A DNA stretch of 64,000 nt from assembly GCA_040954595.2 (NCBI GenBank), contig CM082576.2, positions 2,790,001 through 2,854,000 on the forward strand, given 5' to 3'. Below are positions 12,607 to 23,900 of the stretch, in pieces (position 1 is the first letter of the stretch; every line of letters starts with the position of its first letter). Both the position numbers and the translations under genes were made by a program. The stretch is from Balanoglossus misakiensis (taxonomy: Eukaryota > Hemichordata). Below the pieces are notes generated by a model. The model had not been told where the DNA came from and did not search any database. It saw only the letters and a program-made list of their open reading frames with translations.

Positions 12607-14478
12607 TCAGCGCATGTGCAAAGCACCCTTGTTGTTGACAGCAGAACGCCTTGACGAGGAACTATTGGATTTCTGAAAATAGGGACGGTACAGCGGCCTT
12701 TTTGTTTTCCGTTTGAAATGACAGGTTAAAATTCTCTGGAAGGATTTCCGAAAGTTGACGTTGCAGAGTGCGTAACAGAAGGGATTCACTGTGCTGTTAA
12801 TGTAGCAGAGCCAATAGGCAACGTTCCAGAGGGTTGTGTTGTTATAAATTGTCGGATAAAAGGCGCCAATGACCACAATTATGCTATACAGACTCCATGT
12901 CAGGATAAAAGCCAGCAGAATGGCGGTCAGTGTCCTGGCTGCTTTCTTTTCTCTCACGAGCTGCAATTTTTTCCTCTTGGCGACGTTTTCGCGCGCTTTG
13001 TGGGCCATCCTGTTGACGACCGAAATGGTGCTTATCGACGTTACCCGATTTGGCTGTCGTTTGGCGGGGCTGTCGGTGTCACTACACACACTGGAGAGAG
13101 AGCCTAGCCGAAGTCGCTTGTCCTGCGCTGCTGATACCGAGTTAACCCTACTCCCCGCACCGTCGCAAAGGTAGACCGGCTGTACCAGGCTGGTTTCCGC
13201 CCTTCGTGGGGTCACGGGGTCGATTCCGGCGACTCTCCGATCGCCGCTCGTCGTCGGAACATGACGGTGCTTGCCGTCGCTATCTTGCACCAATATGGTG
13301 GGCGTTTTGGGAGAATCCTCTATAAGTGTTATCTTAGCCTGAGACTCTTCTTCGGAAGAGCTGTCTTCGGTGTCTGGCAACTTTATGAGTATGGTGTACA
13401 GAGAGGCAGCGAAGGAATTTTCAGCCTTTTTAGTAGCGGATGAAGATTTGGAAATAAAGTCAGTGGACCCGTTTCGGTTTGGCCTCGGTGTGGACGTCGG
13501 AGATATCAAGTGGTGATTGTGCATGCGCAGTGAAGACGACGCGGAATGAATAGGCGAGGCGGGACCGTCGCTGCTATCCTCGCATTCGTATTCCCCGCCT
13601 AAATCACTAATTCTACAGCAACTACAGCACACAAATCGGCGAAACGACGAAGACGGACCGCTTTCCTCAAAGTCACAAGTCTCGTCTTCCTTGGGCGACT
13701 TTGTTAGGCTGTCGACTTCGTGAGGCTCAGCCTCTATCGACGGCTTGAGTTTCGATTTCTTCCGCTTCTGCTCGCAGCCGCCCTGCAGCTTTCCCAGGTC
13801 CCGCGACCGCTTCTCGGTTTCCCGCCAAATCCGATAGTACAAAACGCTCATGATGATCACAGGAATATAAAAAGCTATACATATCGTGATGATTGTGATG
13901 GAAGCCTCGTCGTACAGAAATTGTATGTAGCACTGGTTTTCCGGTACGGTCCTCTCTCCGCGAATGAACGGCCAGCTGACGATAAAGGGCGGCCACAATA
14001 CGATGGAAATTGCCCAAGCTGCGCAGATCATAAGTATTGCTTTCCTACCGGTTCTGCTGGTCCTGTAGGTCAAAGGTCTCGTAATGGAAAAGTATCTATC
14101 GAAACAGATGACGCAGAGGTTCATCACGGAGGCGTTGCACGCGCAGTAGTCGACGGACAACCAGATATCGCAAATGACCGGTCCTAGAGTCCACTCTCCC
14201 TGCACAATGCTCACCGTGAACAGCGGCATCGATATCACGCCGATAATGATGTCGGCCGCCGCCAGACTCAGCAGGAAATAGTTGCTGACGGTCTGCAGGT
14301 TCTTGTCCATCTTGAACGACATCCAGACCATCACGTTGCCGCCGAACGTGATCAGAGCAAGCAACGCTCCGATGACGACGACGAAGACGGACGCTATCAC
14401 TCCGAGTGGTTGTGATTCCGGCAAGGTGGTGTTGGTACCGTTTGAAAAGTTTCCCAAACTTTGGTTGAAGTCTTCCAT
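12607..14478 (-). CDS. Muscarinic acetylcholine receptor homologue (class A GPCR), intact single coding exon
   Basis: This is a 623-residue plasma-membrane receptor expected to bind acetylcholine and signal through G proteins. The N-terminus carries four N-glycosylation sequons (N5, N10, N13, N16). Seven membrane segments lie near residues 27-53, 63-86, 102-126, 146-168, 192-216, 514-538 and 549-571. Class A landmarks are present: N48 (1.50), D76 (2.50), DRY 127-129, the C103-C183 disulfide pair and NPFCY 565-569. Muscarinic signatures are D110-Y111 and N115 in TM3, W162 in TM4, T194 and T197 in TM5, Y531 in TM6, and Y555, C558 and Y559 in TM7, with RxxxETEKR after TM5. The long third intracellular loop (about 222-506) holds a CCSCC cluster at 284-288. 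KAARTLTAILL at 512-522 resembles the M1/M3/M5 (Gq-coupled) form rather than the M2/M4 form; Gq coupling is inferred. Oddities are L530 for Pro6.50 and S532 for Asn6.52. C586 could be palmitoylated. The ATG is the first in frame after a splice acceptor. The family is certain; subtype and orthology are not. Confidence 0.97.
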   Translation of the reverse strand: MEDFNQSLGNFSNGTNTTLPESQPLGVIASVFVVVIGALLALITFGGNVMVWMSFKMDKNLQTVSNYFLLSLAAADIIIGVISMPLFTVSIVQGEWTLGPVICDIWLSVDYCACNASVMNLCVICFDRYFSITRPLTYRTSRTGRKAILMICAAWAISIVLWPPFIVSWPFIRGERTVPENQCYIQFLYDEASITIITICIAFYIPVIIMSVLYYRIWRETEKRSRDLGKLQGGCEQKRKKSKLKPSIEAEPHEVDSLTKSPKEDETCDFEESGPSSSFRRFVCCSCCRISDLGGEYECEDSSDGPASPIHSASSSLRMHNHHLISPTSTPRPNRNGSTDFISKSSSATKKAENSFAASLYTILIKLPDTEDSSSEEESQAKITLIEDSPKTPTILVQDSDGKHRHVPTTSGDRRVAGIDPVTPRRAETSLVQPVYLCDGAGSRVNSVSAAQDKRLRLGSLSSVCSDTDSPAKRQPNRVTSISTISVVNRMAHKARENVAKRKKLQLVREKKAARTLTAILLAFILTWSLYSIIVVIGAFYPTIYNNTTLWNVAYWLCYINSTVNPFCYALCNVNFRKSFQRILTCHFKRKTKRPLYRPYFQKSNSSSSRRSAVNNKGALHMR

Positions 14479-14507
14479 TCTTGGCCCCTTGATAAAAAAG
14501 AAAAAAC
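14479..14507 (-). other. Probable 3' splice acceptor and start of the receptor coding exon
   Basis: Read on the minus strand, a pyrimidine tract (GTTTTTTCTTTTTTATC) is followed by AAG and then nine bases before the receptor ATG. This matches a strong 3' splice site with the exon starting near 14487. It fits the known muscarinic receptor layout, where an intronless coding exon is preceded by non-coding 5' exons. The promoter would then lie to the right of 14507, at an unknown distance. The site is inferred from sequence only. Confidence 0.6.
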
Positions 14508-14930
14508 AGCAAAACTTTAAAATTCACCTCCAGAAGCAATTCAGCCCACGTGAGATTTTATGAAAAACACCGACAACCTAAAACAAGACACGTACACCGT
14601 CATGTACGCGCACACATCACAGTATAAAGCGCGGGAACGATGCGAGAAGTCGAGGCAGGGTGATGACAACTCGGTATTTAAACTATACGAAGTTAATTTA
14701 ATTTGTGGGCGGTATTAAAACACGTGACACACAAAAACACAACCAACCAACTAACAAACAAGTAAGTAACAAAACAACACTCGGGAACCATCTCATTAAA
14801 AGCGGAACCCGATAAAAAAATCCCACTGCGTTTAGAACTTGGACAATTAAAAAGAACTTGGGTGGTACAGAAGTACTTTACATGTAGCGAAAAATATAAT
14901 GGGGATTTGTTCTGAAAAGGTGGTGGACGT

Positions 14931-14946
14931 GGGGGGGGGGGGGGGG
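14931..14946. repeat. Poly(G) tract, 16 bases
   Basis: An uninterrupted G run lies about 440 bases upstream of the receptor coding exon, probably within the 5' UTR intron or upstream region. Confidence 0.95.
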
Positions 14947-17900
14947 CGTTCAAGCGCGCCAGGCAACGAGAACAATAGAGATGTTCAACTGTTTTTACAT
15001 GGTGATATTACAACCCCGCTGGAAAGAACGCAACAACGCCAACCGACATCGAAAGGAGCGACTGGCTAAGAATGTTGCCTATTAGGGGATATTTGGGCTA
15101 TTTACCAAACTTCATCGCGCTCATAAACCCGATTTCATCACAACAATGGGGCTAATTATAAAAAGGTCTGTGTCTATTTGGGGTCTATTTAACAACTGTC
15201 CAAGGTCGATGCTGAACGCCGTAATGCCATGCAGGAAGCTATCGGTCTGCGATGAAGTTATTGAACATTTAAAAAGTAAATTGGCCGAGCTGTGAACGAC
15301 GCATACATCATGTCAGCAGTGACGTGTGACGCTGCGATTGTCAAGCACCTCGTGGTTAATGAGATAACCGGCACAAAAACAACTTTACACTTATTAATGC
15401 GGGGACCTCTTGCCATACGAAATGTGTTAGCCCGATGGGTCAATTAATCACCGCAGCCTACGCGATACTTTACATTCCATTTTACAGTAATATTGAGGCC
15501 TGAAATAATATCGCGTGGCAGCTTGACGCAATGGATGTATTTAACCTGTGTACTTAAATTGGAGAAAATATGATGAGCCGAATAAGCCTTGTCGAGGAAG
15601 ACGTCCTGTAAAATTGATATGGATGTCGGGGTTACGAATGCAATATGTTGCGTGGATGGTATACGCCGGTAATGCGGCGAGATTGTGTTTGCCAGCAATA
15701 ACATATGGACGCTAGTCCCTTCAATACGTTCAGTGCTCATTTCAATTAATAGTGCAGAGCCCTGCAAAGGATGGATTTGGAGGGGGGGGGGGGTTACTGA
15801 GATATTCAAAGTCGAACGTATAGACGCTAGGTCATCAATCGCCTCCAGCCCGAAGAAAACGTCCACTATATGTCTGTTCTGATACAGAAAGTAACGGTAT
15901 ATTAATATTGTCATGGTCATTCATCATCGCCGAAGCAGTGTAATTGCTACCATAAGTTACGTTGTTAGCCGTTTCAATAAAACTGGAAGAATTACAGTAT
16001 CACCCGACCTGTTACACGGACTTTCATTCGCTGCAAGATAATACCAAGCAAGCCCTCCCCATTCATATGCTATAGTGCACGTCACTCACTCGCAGGAATA
16101 CTATTAATGTAACGTGGTGTGTTTTTTCTCTATTGATGATACATACTCCCGAGAATGTTACCATTTCATGTGTAGGTGTTGAGCGATGAAGTCCACGAGG
16201 GAAATCGCGCGTGTTGAGCCAGAGTTATCATTTGATAGCGATCTCCAAATATCAAATTTAATATCTTGGATATCTCGCCCTTTTTATATCGCCGCTTATT
16301 TAGCTCCCGGGGGATGTGTAAATGCTCTTCGTGACACCAATATGGCCGATGATGTTACTCACAGACGTTTCGTCAATGTCGGCGACATGGTTTTGCTTTC
16401 AGGGTTAGAAAATTAGTCACTCTTTTCCCTCCCGATTTTCGAGCTGTTTATAGGCTGCAATACAATGCCGTGCGAGGCATATAATAACCGTCCGTGGGAG
16501 TAGAACAGCGCAAGGTGCGACTTGTTCCTTTTTAAATTCTGGTGCTTTTAACAAAATATCTCAAATAGGCTACCTGTGTGTGTGTGCGACTGACAAAAGA
16601 TTAGTGAAATCAATAAGGGGAACAGCTCACCGGGTATTGAATTAAGTACACGACAAACGAGGACCAAATAATGTATTGTGAAAGACCGCTTGTCGATATT
16701 CAACGCCCGCGATTAACCTATCGGTATTCTGAGGGCAAGCGGGGATTTAGCGATATTGTTTGCCAACTTCGATTTTCGTTGATCGCTCGTCGCTGGCAAG
16801 ATCAATGTCTTCCAGGTCGTGTCTATGCAGTTCACGTTCCCTACCCGGGCTTTTGTTGGCGGGGTGGATGGTTCGTGGCGAGTTTAAAATGCGATACGTA
16901 GGCTAGGGGATGCCGACGCCGGCAGAATATGCAGGACCCCGAACAAAAAAAGACGTGTGTCAACAGACGTGCCGGTACACAAGGAGACAATGCTTTTTGC
17001 GGAGTATTATAGAAGCGGAGGCAGGTATGCGGACAAGTGGTGCGCGACTCTGGGCGCGACCCCGACCCCGAGCCCAACACCGACGCGAACTCTTGAAAAT
17101 GAAGGCATTTTAGAGACGAGTGAAACCAAAGCTGTTTTCAGTGTCAACTCATCATTCCCACCGGTGCTCAAAAATGTAGTTGAATTCGCGCCTTTTACCC
17201 TTCGCACAGTACTTTATAAACCCAGTACTTTTCACCACAAGCAGCGCAGAGTTTAGGCCTACCGCACTGTTTTTTTTTCCGATTTCACGCCAGCGAGCAA
17301 GCCCTCCCCCCAAACAGTTGTCCCTGGCTGACCTACGATAATATTAATCCGTGTTTCAGTATTGTCAAACATATCTATCTTCGACAAAGAGGGTGGGATG
17401 GACAGGTTTTTGGTGACTTCAAGGGGGCGACCGCTCATATATCAACCGAAATCCTGACAGAGAATTGTAAAGCTTACACCGAATTGGCTGGACGGTCGGT
17501 CGGTCGGTCATCTGCGCAAAGGCTCACAGTGCGCGTGTCCACAAATTATGGTGTATTCGCTATTAAGTTGTTCATCACATTCGATGCTTTGTGGGCAATA
17601 CTACCCAACTCGTCACGTTACTTTAGGAACAGTCACTGGCGACCATAAAAAACGAGACATGCAGGACCTTGGAGCCGATGGCGTGTTTTAAGTACGTATT
17701 GTTGGAATAGAATACAAATGGCTTTAGCTTAACTGAGGGGAAAATAAATCTACCGCATAACGTGGCGCTGGATGTACATGTACCCTAATGGCTGGCTAGT
17801 TCGTTCACTCACTGCGCTATAAATCGACATTGTGGATTTTTACCCGAAAAATACTTAAAGTTAATCGCCGTGTTTTACGGCGGGTTAAGGTGGGTTAGTC

Positions 17901-20202
17901 GAACCGCGCAATGTCATTTCAATTATAGTTCAGATGATGTCTGTCGGTTTCCCGGGTCGTATAGCCGTCAACACCGGTGACGGGATTTTATAACGTGTTT
18001 GGCGAAAATTTAAATCTCGTCAAATCGCTATGCTGATTATATACAACGGGTTGCTGCGGCAATGAACGTCGACCGCAAAATGTCACATTATTTATAGCTG
18101 CCAATATGGCCCAGAAAAAGAGGGACGAGCGCCGAAGTGGCAACGGCGGCTAAAATCGTTGACAAATCGATCTTCAAGCCCGGCTTCCAGCGAGACCACC
18201 TCGGCTAATCCAAGAGCCCCGATCGCCAGCTATTAATCCTGGCACAACCTGCTTCATGCAGTCACAATGTGATTCTCGCGTTTTTTAGTCACTCACCTTC
18301 GTTAACGCGTCGTCGTCTCCCAGGCACCTTTTAATTCCGACGCGACTGATCCCGAAGGCGACGACAACCGCGGCACCACGCACACATTTCGGAATATTTC
18401 CACTCGGCGAGAGAGCGTAGCGCCGACCACTCCATGTTACGCTATTTCTGGCATTAGTATGCTCTGACGCGAGGTTGACTATTAAAGACACCAAGTTGTA
18501 CTGCGCAGACTCAGTCTGATCTTCACTTTGCCAGTGTTGTTTTGTAAATCGATAATTACGGCGTTTTCAAGCACGCCCCCTTTAACTAGAGGATATCGGC
18601 AGGGCAAGACAGGTTCCGCTTACATATCACTCAACTCGCTGGACATTTTCGGAGGTCTAAAAATCTAGTGAATTTAGGTGACTTCGAATTTGTCGATCAG
18701 CCTGTGCGCCCTGCCTAGCAAAGTTGACGGCAAAAATCACATACCATAAATATAGCAATTGAGTTGTCTAGTACAAATATTGCCTAAATCCCGACGACTC
18801 GAGATAACTATCGTTGGTATCGTAATTTGGCGCCAAAGTTACAGGCGATAGAATCGTTACTCCACGCCCCGACGTACTTATTATAATTACCGAATGTTGA
18901 CAAATACTTAACGCGGATTGAGATGATGGCACAGATGTGTGCGTTGTGCAATTCGACTCGTGAAAAGAATTAGAAAAAAATGGGACCACAAAAAGGCCAC
19001 AGAAATTGATATGTACACAAACAAGCGCGACATTAATGGGTGGAATTACGCCATACCGCGTCTTTCAGGCACGCCACATTGATTAGTATAATAGGAAGCG
19101 AATGATACAAGTAAATAAGTAAAATAAACATTACGCGACCAAAATGTGTTTGTTCTGCATGGCGGAATTTTTATCGCGGTAAAACGACATGCGACCATCT
19201 GAAACCCAATACGAAATTTATCGATTCCACGGGTTACCAACGTTCAATAGGCGACAATCGATTCGCCAAAAAAACAATACAAAACAAAAAAACGCGTGGA
19301 AAAAAATCGCTTTCATCGGATTGTCGGAGGGATTTGGAATGAAGTGGACGAATTTAATCGGGTGAATTTATTTTACCCCAATACTAAGTCAGACACGGTC
19401 AACACTGGGAAGTGCCTCGATTAGGATAGGAAGGAAACACAGGTGTCCCATGTCCATTTTGCCGCGAGGACCTGTCAATCATTTTGCAGCGTTCTACTTT
19501 TTTGTACGGCGTGACGACCTTATTACTAATGATTGCACAACCCATGTCTCTGGTACTGCGCACTCTACATTGTACGTACAAGCGATTTTGCAGAGTAAAA
19601 GTACTCGACACACAGTGAATCTGTGCGCGGTTACCCACACCAGCAATATTAGCGACTGTGCACGAGCGATTATTTTAAGCAGTAAGAACAAACGCATTAT
19701 TCTGGTTTTAAGCACTACCCTATATTCTCTGGTTAATCTCTAGATAATGAAATGCGAGGTGTAGTTAGTTGACAAGCTTAGGGTTGCCTGGGCTACAGAA
19801 GTTGACACTGCATTTCTCAGATCATTTTTCTGTAACAGTCTAATTGGTTTGCTCGGAACTGTCTTTTACCAACGTGGATATTTTCGCCACATTAACAGAA
19901 TATGCACAGGAGTTTGTAAAATTGTAAGATTCAGAAATCCAGTTATTCTCCGATTCTGACTGAAGAGTTTCAATTTTAGTAGAGGATGTGACAGTGAGGC
20001 GACGAGAATGCCCTTCCCATATATGTTACACTGATTCGTCCGAAGGGATATATTTAGGAAACAACTTCGATGGAAATCGATATCGGTTGACGCATCAGTT
20101 TGAACCGACAGTCGACGGGCACCATCGGTGTCAATAGTGACCTCGACCGTTTGGGGTCACTCTGAGTCGGTCGGAAGCTCGTTTGCGGTACAATGCGAGT
20201 CA

Positions 20203-20219
20203 CGACGCGTATCGCGTCG
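20203..20219. repeat. Perfect 7 bp inverted repeat with 3-base loop
   Basis: CGACGCG-TAT-CGCGTCG. It is CpG-rich and would form a stable small hairpin. No downstream U-run or gene context gives it a role. Confidence 0.7.
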
Positions 20220-20376
20220 CGGTTTCTTTCACTATTAATAAAATCCGATACACTGACCTTACATATATTTGACAGATGCCATAATTTTTACTTCCAATAA
20301 ACCCCGAACCCTCTCATGTAATTGTATCATTAATATTTCATATTGCCTTGTGTGGCAAGTGGACCATGCCGAGAAC

Positions 20377-20390
20377 AGCGCCCCCTTGCG
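20377..20390 (-). promoter_or_regulatory. CTCF-like motif
   Basis: Minus-strand CGCAAGGGGGCGCT matches the AGGGGGCGCT core; the 5' CCAC part is poor. Confidence 0.25.
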
Positions 20391-20931
20391 ACAAATTAAA
20401 TGGCAAGTCTCGACCATAATAGTGAATCACCAGCCGTCACGACCGTGACAATATATATCAATGAGCTCGTGAACGTAGTCCTCCACACATGAACTATTTC
20501 CCCCCTTAGTATTATTTCTTTGGATGTCAACGATAATAAGCACTGTTCCATTGTCGGCAATCAAAAAAATAAATAATTAAGATAGGTATGTCTAAAGGAA
20601 TTATAAAATCAACGCAAGTTATCGTGATGTGAGAGACGCGACTTATAACTGCATAAAGCATCGGTATATGATCTGTAGTTAATGCTTTCCGTATGCGACT
20701 ATATAAAAAGCGCCGAAGGACATAGCCATAATTCCAAACACCCAGTAAAACGGAACACGTCATAGACTAGCAACTCTCCGACAGAGGCACAAACAATTCA
20801 CAGTAGAGACTTTTACTTTTTTTTATTAGAAAGCGAACATTCGGTCGAAAATAAAGACTTCAATCCATCATCTTCCCGATTCAAAATGCCCAGAAACCAC
20901 GAAACAATGCATCTCTAAAGTGATTTGCATA

Positions 20932-20943
20932 CACGTGACGTCA
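20932..20943. promoter_or_regulatory. Overlapping E-box CACGTG and palindromic CRE TGACGTCA
   Basis: The two palindromes share the TG at 20936-20937. Such a composite is a good match for bHLH-ZIP plus CREB/ATF binding. No promoter or gene is visible next to it, so any role is unassigned. Confidence 0.4.
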
Positions 20944-23900
20944 TACAGTATCCCGCAGGTGCTGGAGTGTGTGTGTCATATGCGAACCAAGCTTTAATAT
21001 CGCAACTTCAGGAGACAGTTGCTCCGCACTGAAAACAACAACAACATTTTCTTCTACATGACCCATTTAGCAATGTCAGTTGAATAAGTTTGGGAAGGCG
21101 ACTGCGCTGATTGTCCTAAAAACACTGGCACTGGCCAATTTGAAATGCCTTGGATTCTCCATGGCGTTAGTAAGTCCAAGACAGTAAAACTGCAAGTAAG
21201 TGAACTTAACTTGACCCCCATGACCCCACAACAGCGTGATATAAATGCATCCATGCCGTAACGCACGCGTCCGTGTCGCAGCGAGCGCGAATGAATAATG
21301 ACGACCGACTGAGCCTAATTTGAACAGACGATCTCGTCCGATTCCATTGCTGTTAGAACAGTTATCAGCCACGGGACAGTCCGGAATGTGGCAGATAGTA
21401 AAAGAAGAAAAATGATTTAGACTCGCGATGACTAGGGTGTATCTATATATATTAAATCCTGGGAGCAGCTGGGGTGTCATATCAGGAAGGGAAAATAATG
21501 CTTTGGCTTTTTTTTGACATCAATCATTTATTCTCAAAATGCCAGCGCTTGCTGTATGCCATATACAAGAAACACGGTGTTAAGCTTGCCCATACCGTTG
21601 CATTTCAGGAGGGGGGGGGGCTGTCTTTGTGAGGAATATATCCCCAGTGATGGCAGTGGCATAACGCTAATTGTATTTTTTTTAAAGTGCCTCAGGCTAG
21701 TTCCCGGGCGTCTTATCAAAGAGGTGTGGTGCCCCCCCCCCCCCGCACGTACTTTCAAAGCCGCTCAGTGGAAATTAAACGGAGAAAGGTCCGCACCGAG
21801 ATCGACTGTCTGAACGACCTAATTCGGCGACGCAACTCGATTTTAAAATGATTATAGTTTTCTTGTGACTGGTTCCATAAAAGCTTCGATTACTGAGCAA
21901 TATCCACCGGATGAGATTACTTAATGATTGGCAGATGAAATCGTTGCAAGAGAGAATTGGGTCAAGTGTGCGCGGAATGTGCTGATTGATTTTCTGGTAG
22001 TGTTTACTTTTTTCCGTGTTAAAATCCTGCGGAGGTGAGTAGGAAGCGAAAGATTGCACCAATATGCCTAATATTAGAGAGACTGTTGAATGAAACGAAC
22101 CCACTTTCATTCACCGCGTGGCTAACTGTACTTTGCGACCGTGTTCAGCGCCAGAGAAATTTCATTCGAGCAGAAACTTCATTATCTATAGTAACTGTAT
22201 CCTAATGAAGTTGAAAAACCCGACAAGTAAAATAATCGCACATTCATATACTTCAAACGCAACTTTTGCGCCCGGTTTGCAAGTGAATTTGACGTTAAAT
22301 TGCAGAGATTATACAAATAACCTTAGAAATATAAACGTTAAACCATCTTTTGGGAGTATCTCAATCAAAGTACATGTATAACCAAAGCCACTTGAAAAAT
22401 GTCTTTCGTTGAATGTATATAAAGAACATACGCACATGACAAAAAAACTTAAGGCCACAGCAGCTGTTCGCCGAAGTGGCGCCAAATCGGAGTTTAACTT
22501 TTTGAAAAACTAATTTCCAATAATTGGTTGCCGACTCCGAGCTTCGGAGAGGAAACTGTACACCAGCATAGGCTGCATACCGATATTTTATTAGTGGCGA
22601 TCGGGTATGTTAATATTGCTTCGGATTGTCCACTTTAGAGCAGGGTACAACTCCCCGCTGTTCGCTGTCAGTTCATTCGAAACTAAGTATAAAACATAGG
22701 AATGGCACACGGAGCGTTGTTGGGCAGTCCTTGTAATGAAAAGTGGCAGGTCACACTTGTGCGCCGTAAAATCTCTGCAGAAATCACTCACCAGGAGTAT
22801 TCAGGGCGGAAAAGGGAATTCCTCTTAAATTGATGTATTTTGCCCTTTACTCATCGCACTTTCCTAGTGGTACCACAGATCATACTTTACTCTGAAGTAC
22901 AAGGTTAAGGATAAGGCTAGACAGTGAATTTGTTGTTACTTCATGGAAAAGTCACTGGGTAGAGGGGCCGGCGTCTTAAGACATATATTATATTGATTGT
23001 CATAAAGATAGGAGTAAAGTTAGACGTTACTTACTGAAAAAAATGCAAAAAGATTCACAACTATTTGAACTGAAAGTACGCCTGCAGGAACGTGGTGATA
23101 AAACGTTTGTCTCGCAGACATCGTGTGACTGACAGAAGAAGCACGCAAAGCGATATCTGATACTACGATTTCAATTTCAAGCCCACGGGGGACCCCGATA
23201 ACTTCGCGACCTTGCACGTTCCTCGGGTAAACTTGAACCTGTCTTCCAATTAGAAAGATCTCTTGACAGTCACAGCGACTGATGGTCAACCGTGTTGATG
23301 GACGCCCACAGTCGCATGACCTGGTCATGAGTGATACGTTTTGTGTGCGCATGTGTGTGTGCGGCTGGGGTGATGGCACGTGCGCCGACTTCGGTTGACT
23401 TTGACACTGATATCGACTAGAATGTTAAAGTGCCGCTTGGTCGTCGCGTGGAAAGCCTGTCATCTACAAACTTGATGAGGGTCTGTTTTAGCCGCTTGAA
23501 TGTTAATTATGCTTTATGGAATTGATACATGTACATGTAGCAGTAATTGTGAAGTAAGCTTAAAACTCTTGAAGATAGTCGCCCTAACTGAATTCAGCAG
23601 TACAATGTAAAATTAGATTTCGTATTGAACACACGTGTACATGTAAAATGACCATCAATAGAGCAGAACTCGAAAAAAGCAGTAATCTTACTCATCTACT
23701 ACACTTCTTGTATCCGGAAGAAAGACGTTGGGGGAATAGTCTGCTGACGCCAGTGGTCGACGGCTTTGATGAACTCAATATGTAACAAGGTCTGATCTCA
23801 GATCAGTAACTAGTTGCGCTCTTCTGACGCCTTCAGTCGTGGAACAGCGGGAGACTTTGTCAAGGGAGCAACGTCTTGAGAGCATGTCCCGCCCGAAGAT

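Noticed and set aside
12869-13443. Plus-strand frames opposite the receptor
   Set aside because: Antisense shadows of a verified coding sequence, without their own motifs.
15444-15920. 158-codon minus-strand open frame upstream of the receptor
   Set aside because: No domain or signal motif; it crosses a 12-base G/C tract whose length would shift the frame. About one frame this long is expected in 64 kb by chance.
18106-18153. ATG in good context opening MAQKKRDERRSGNGG
   Set aside because: Closes after 15 codons without a splice donor; may simply be a YY1-like ATGGC motif.
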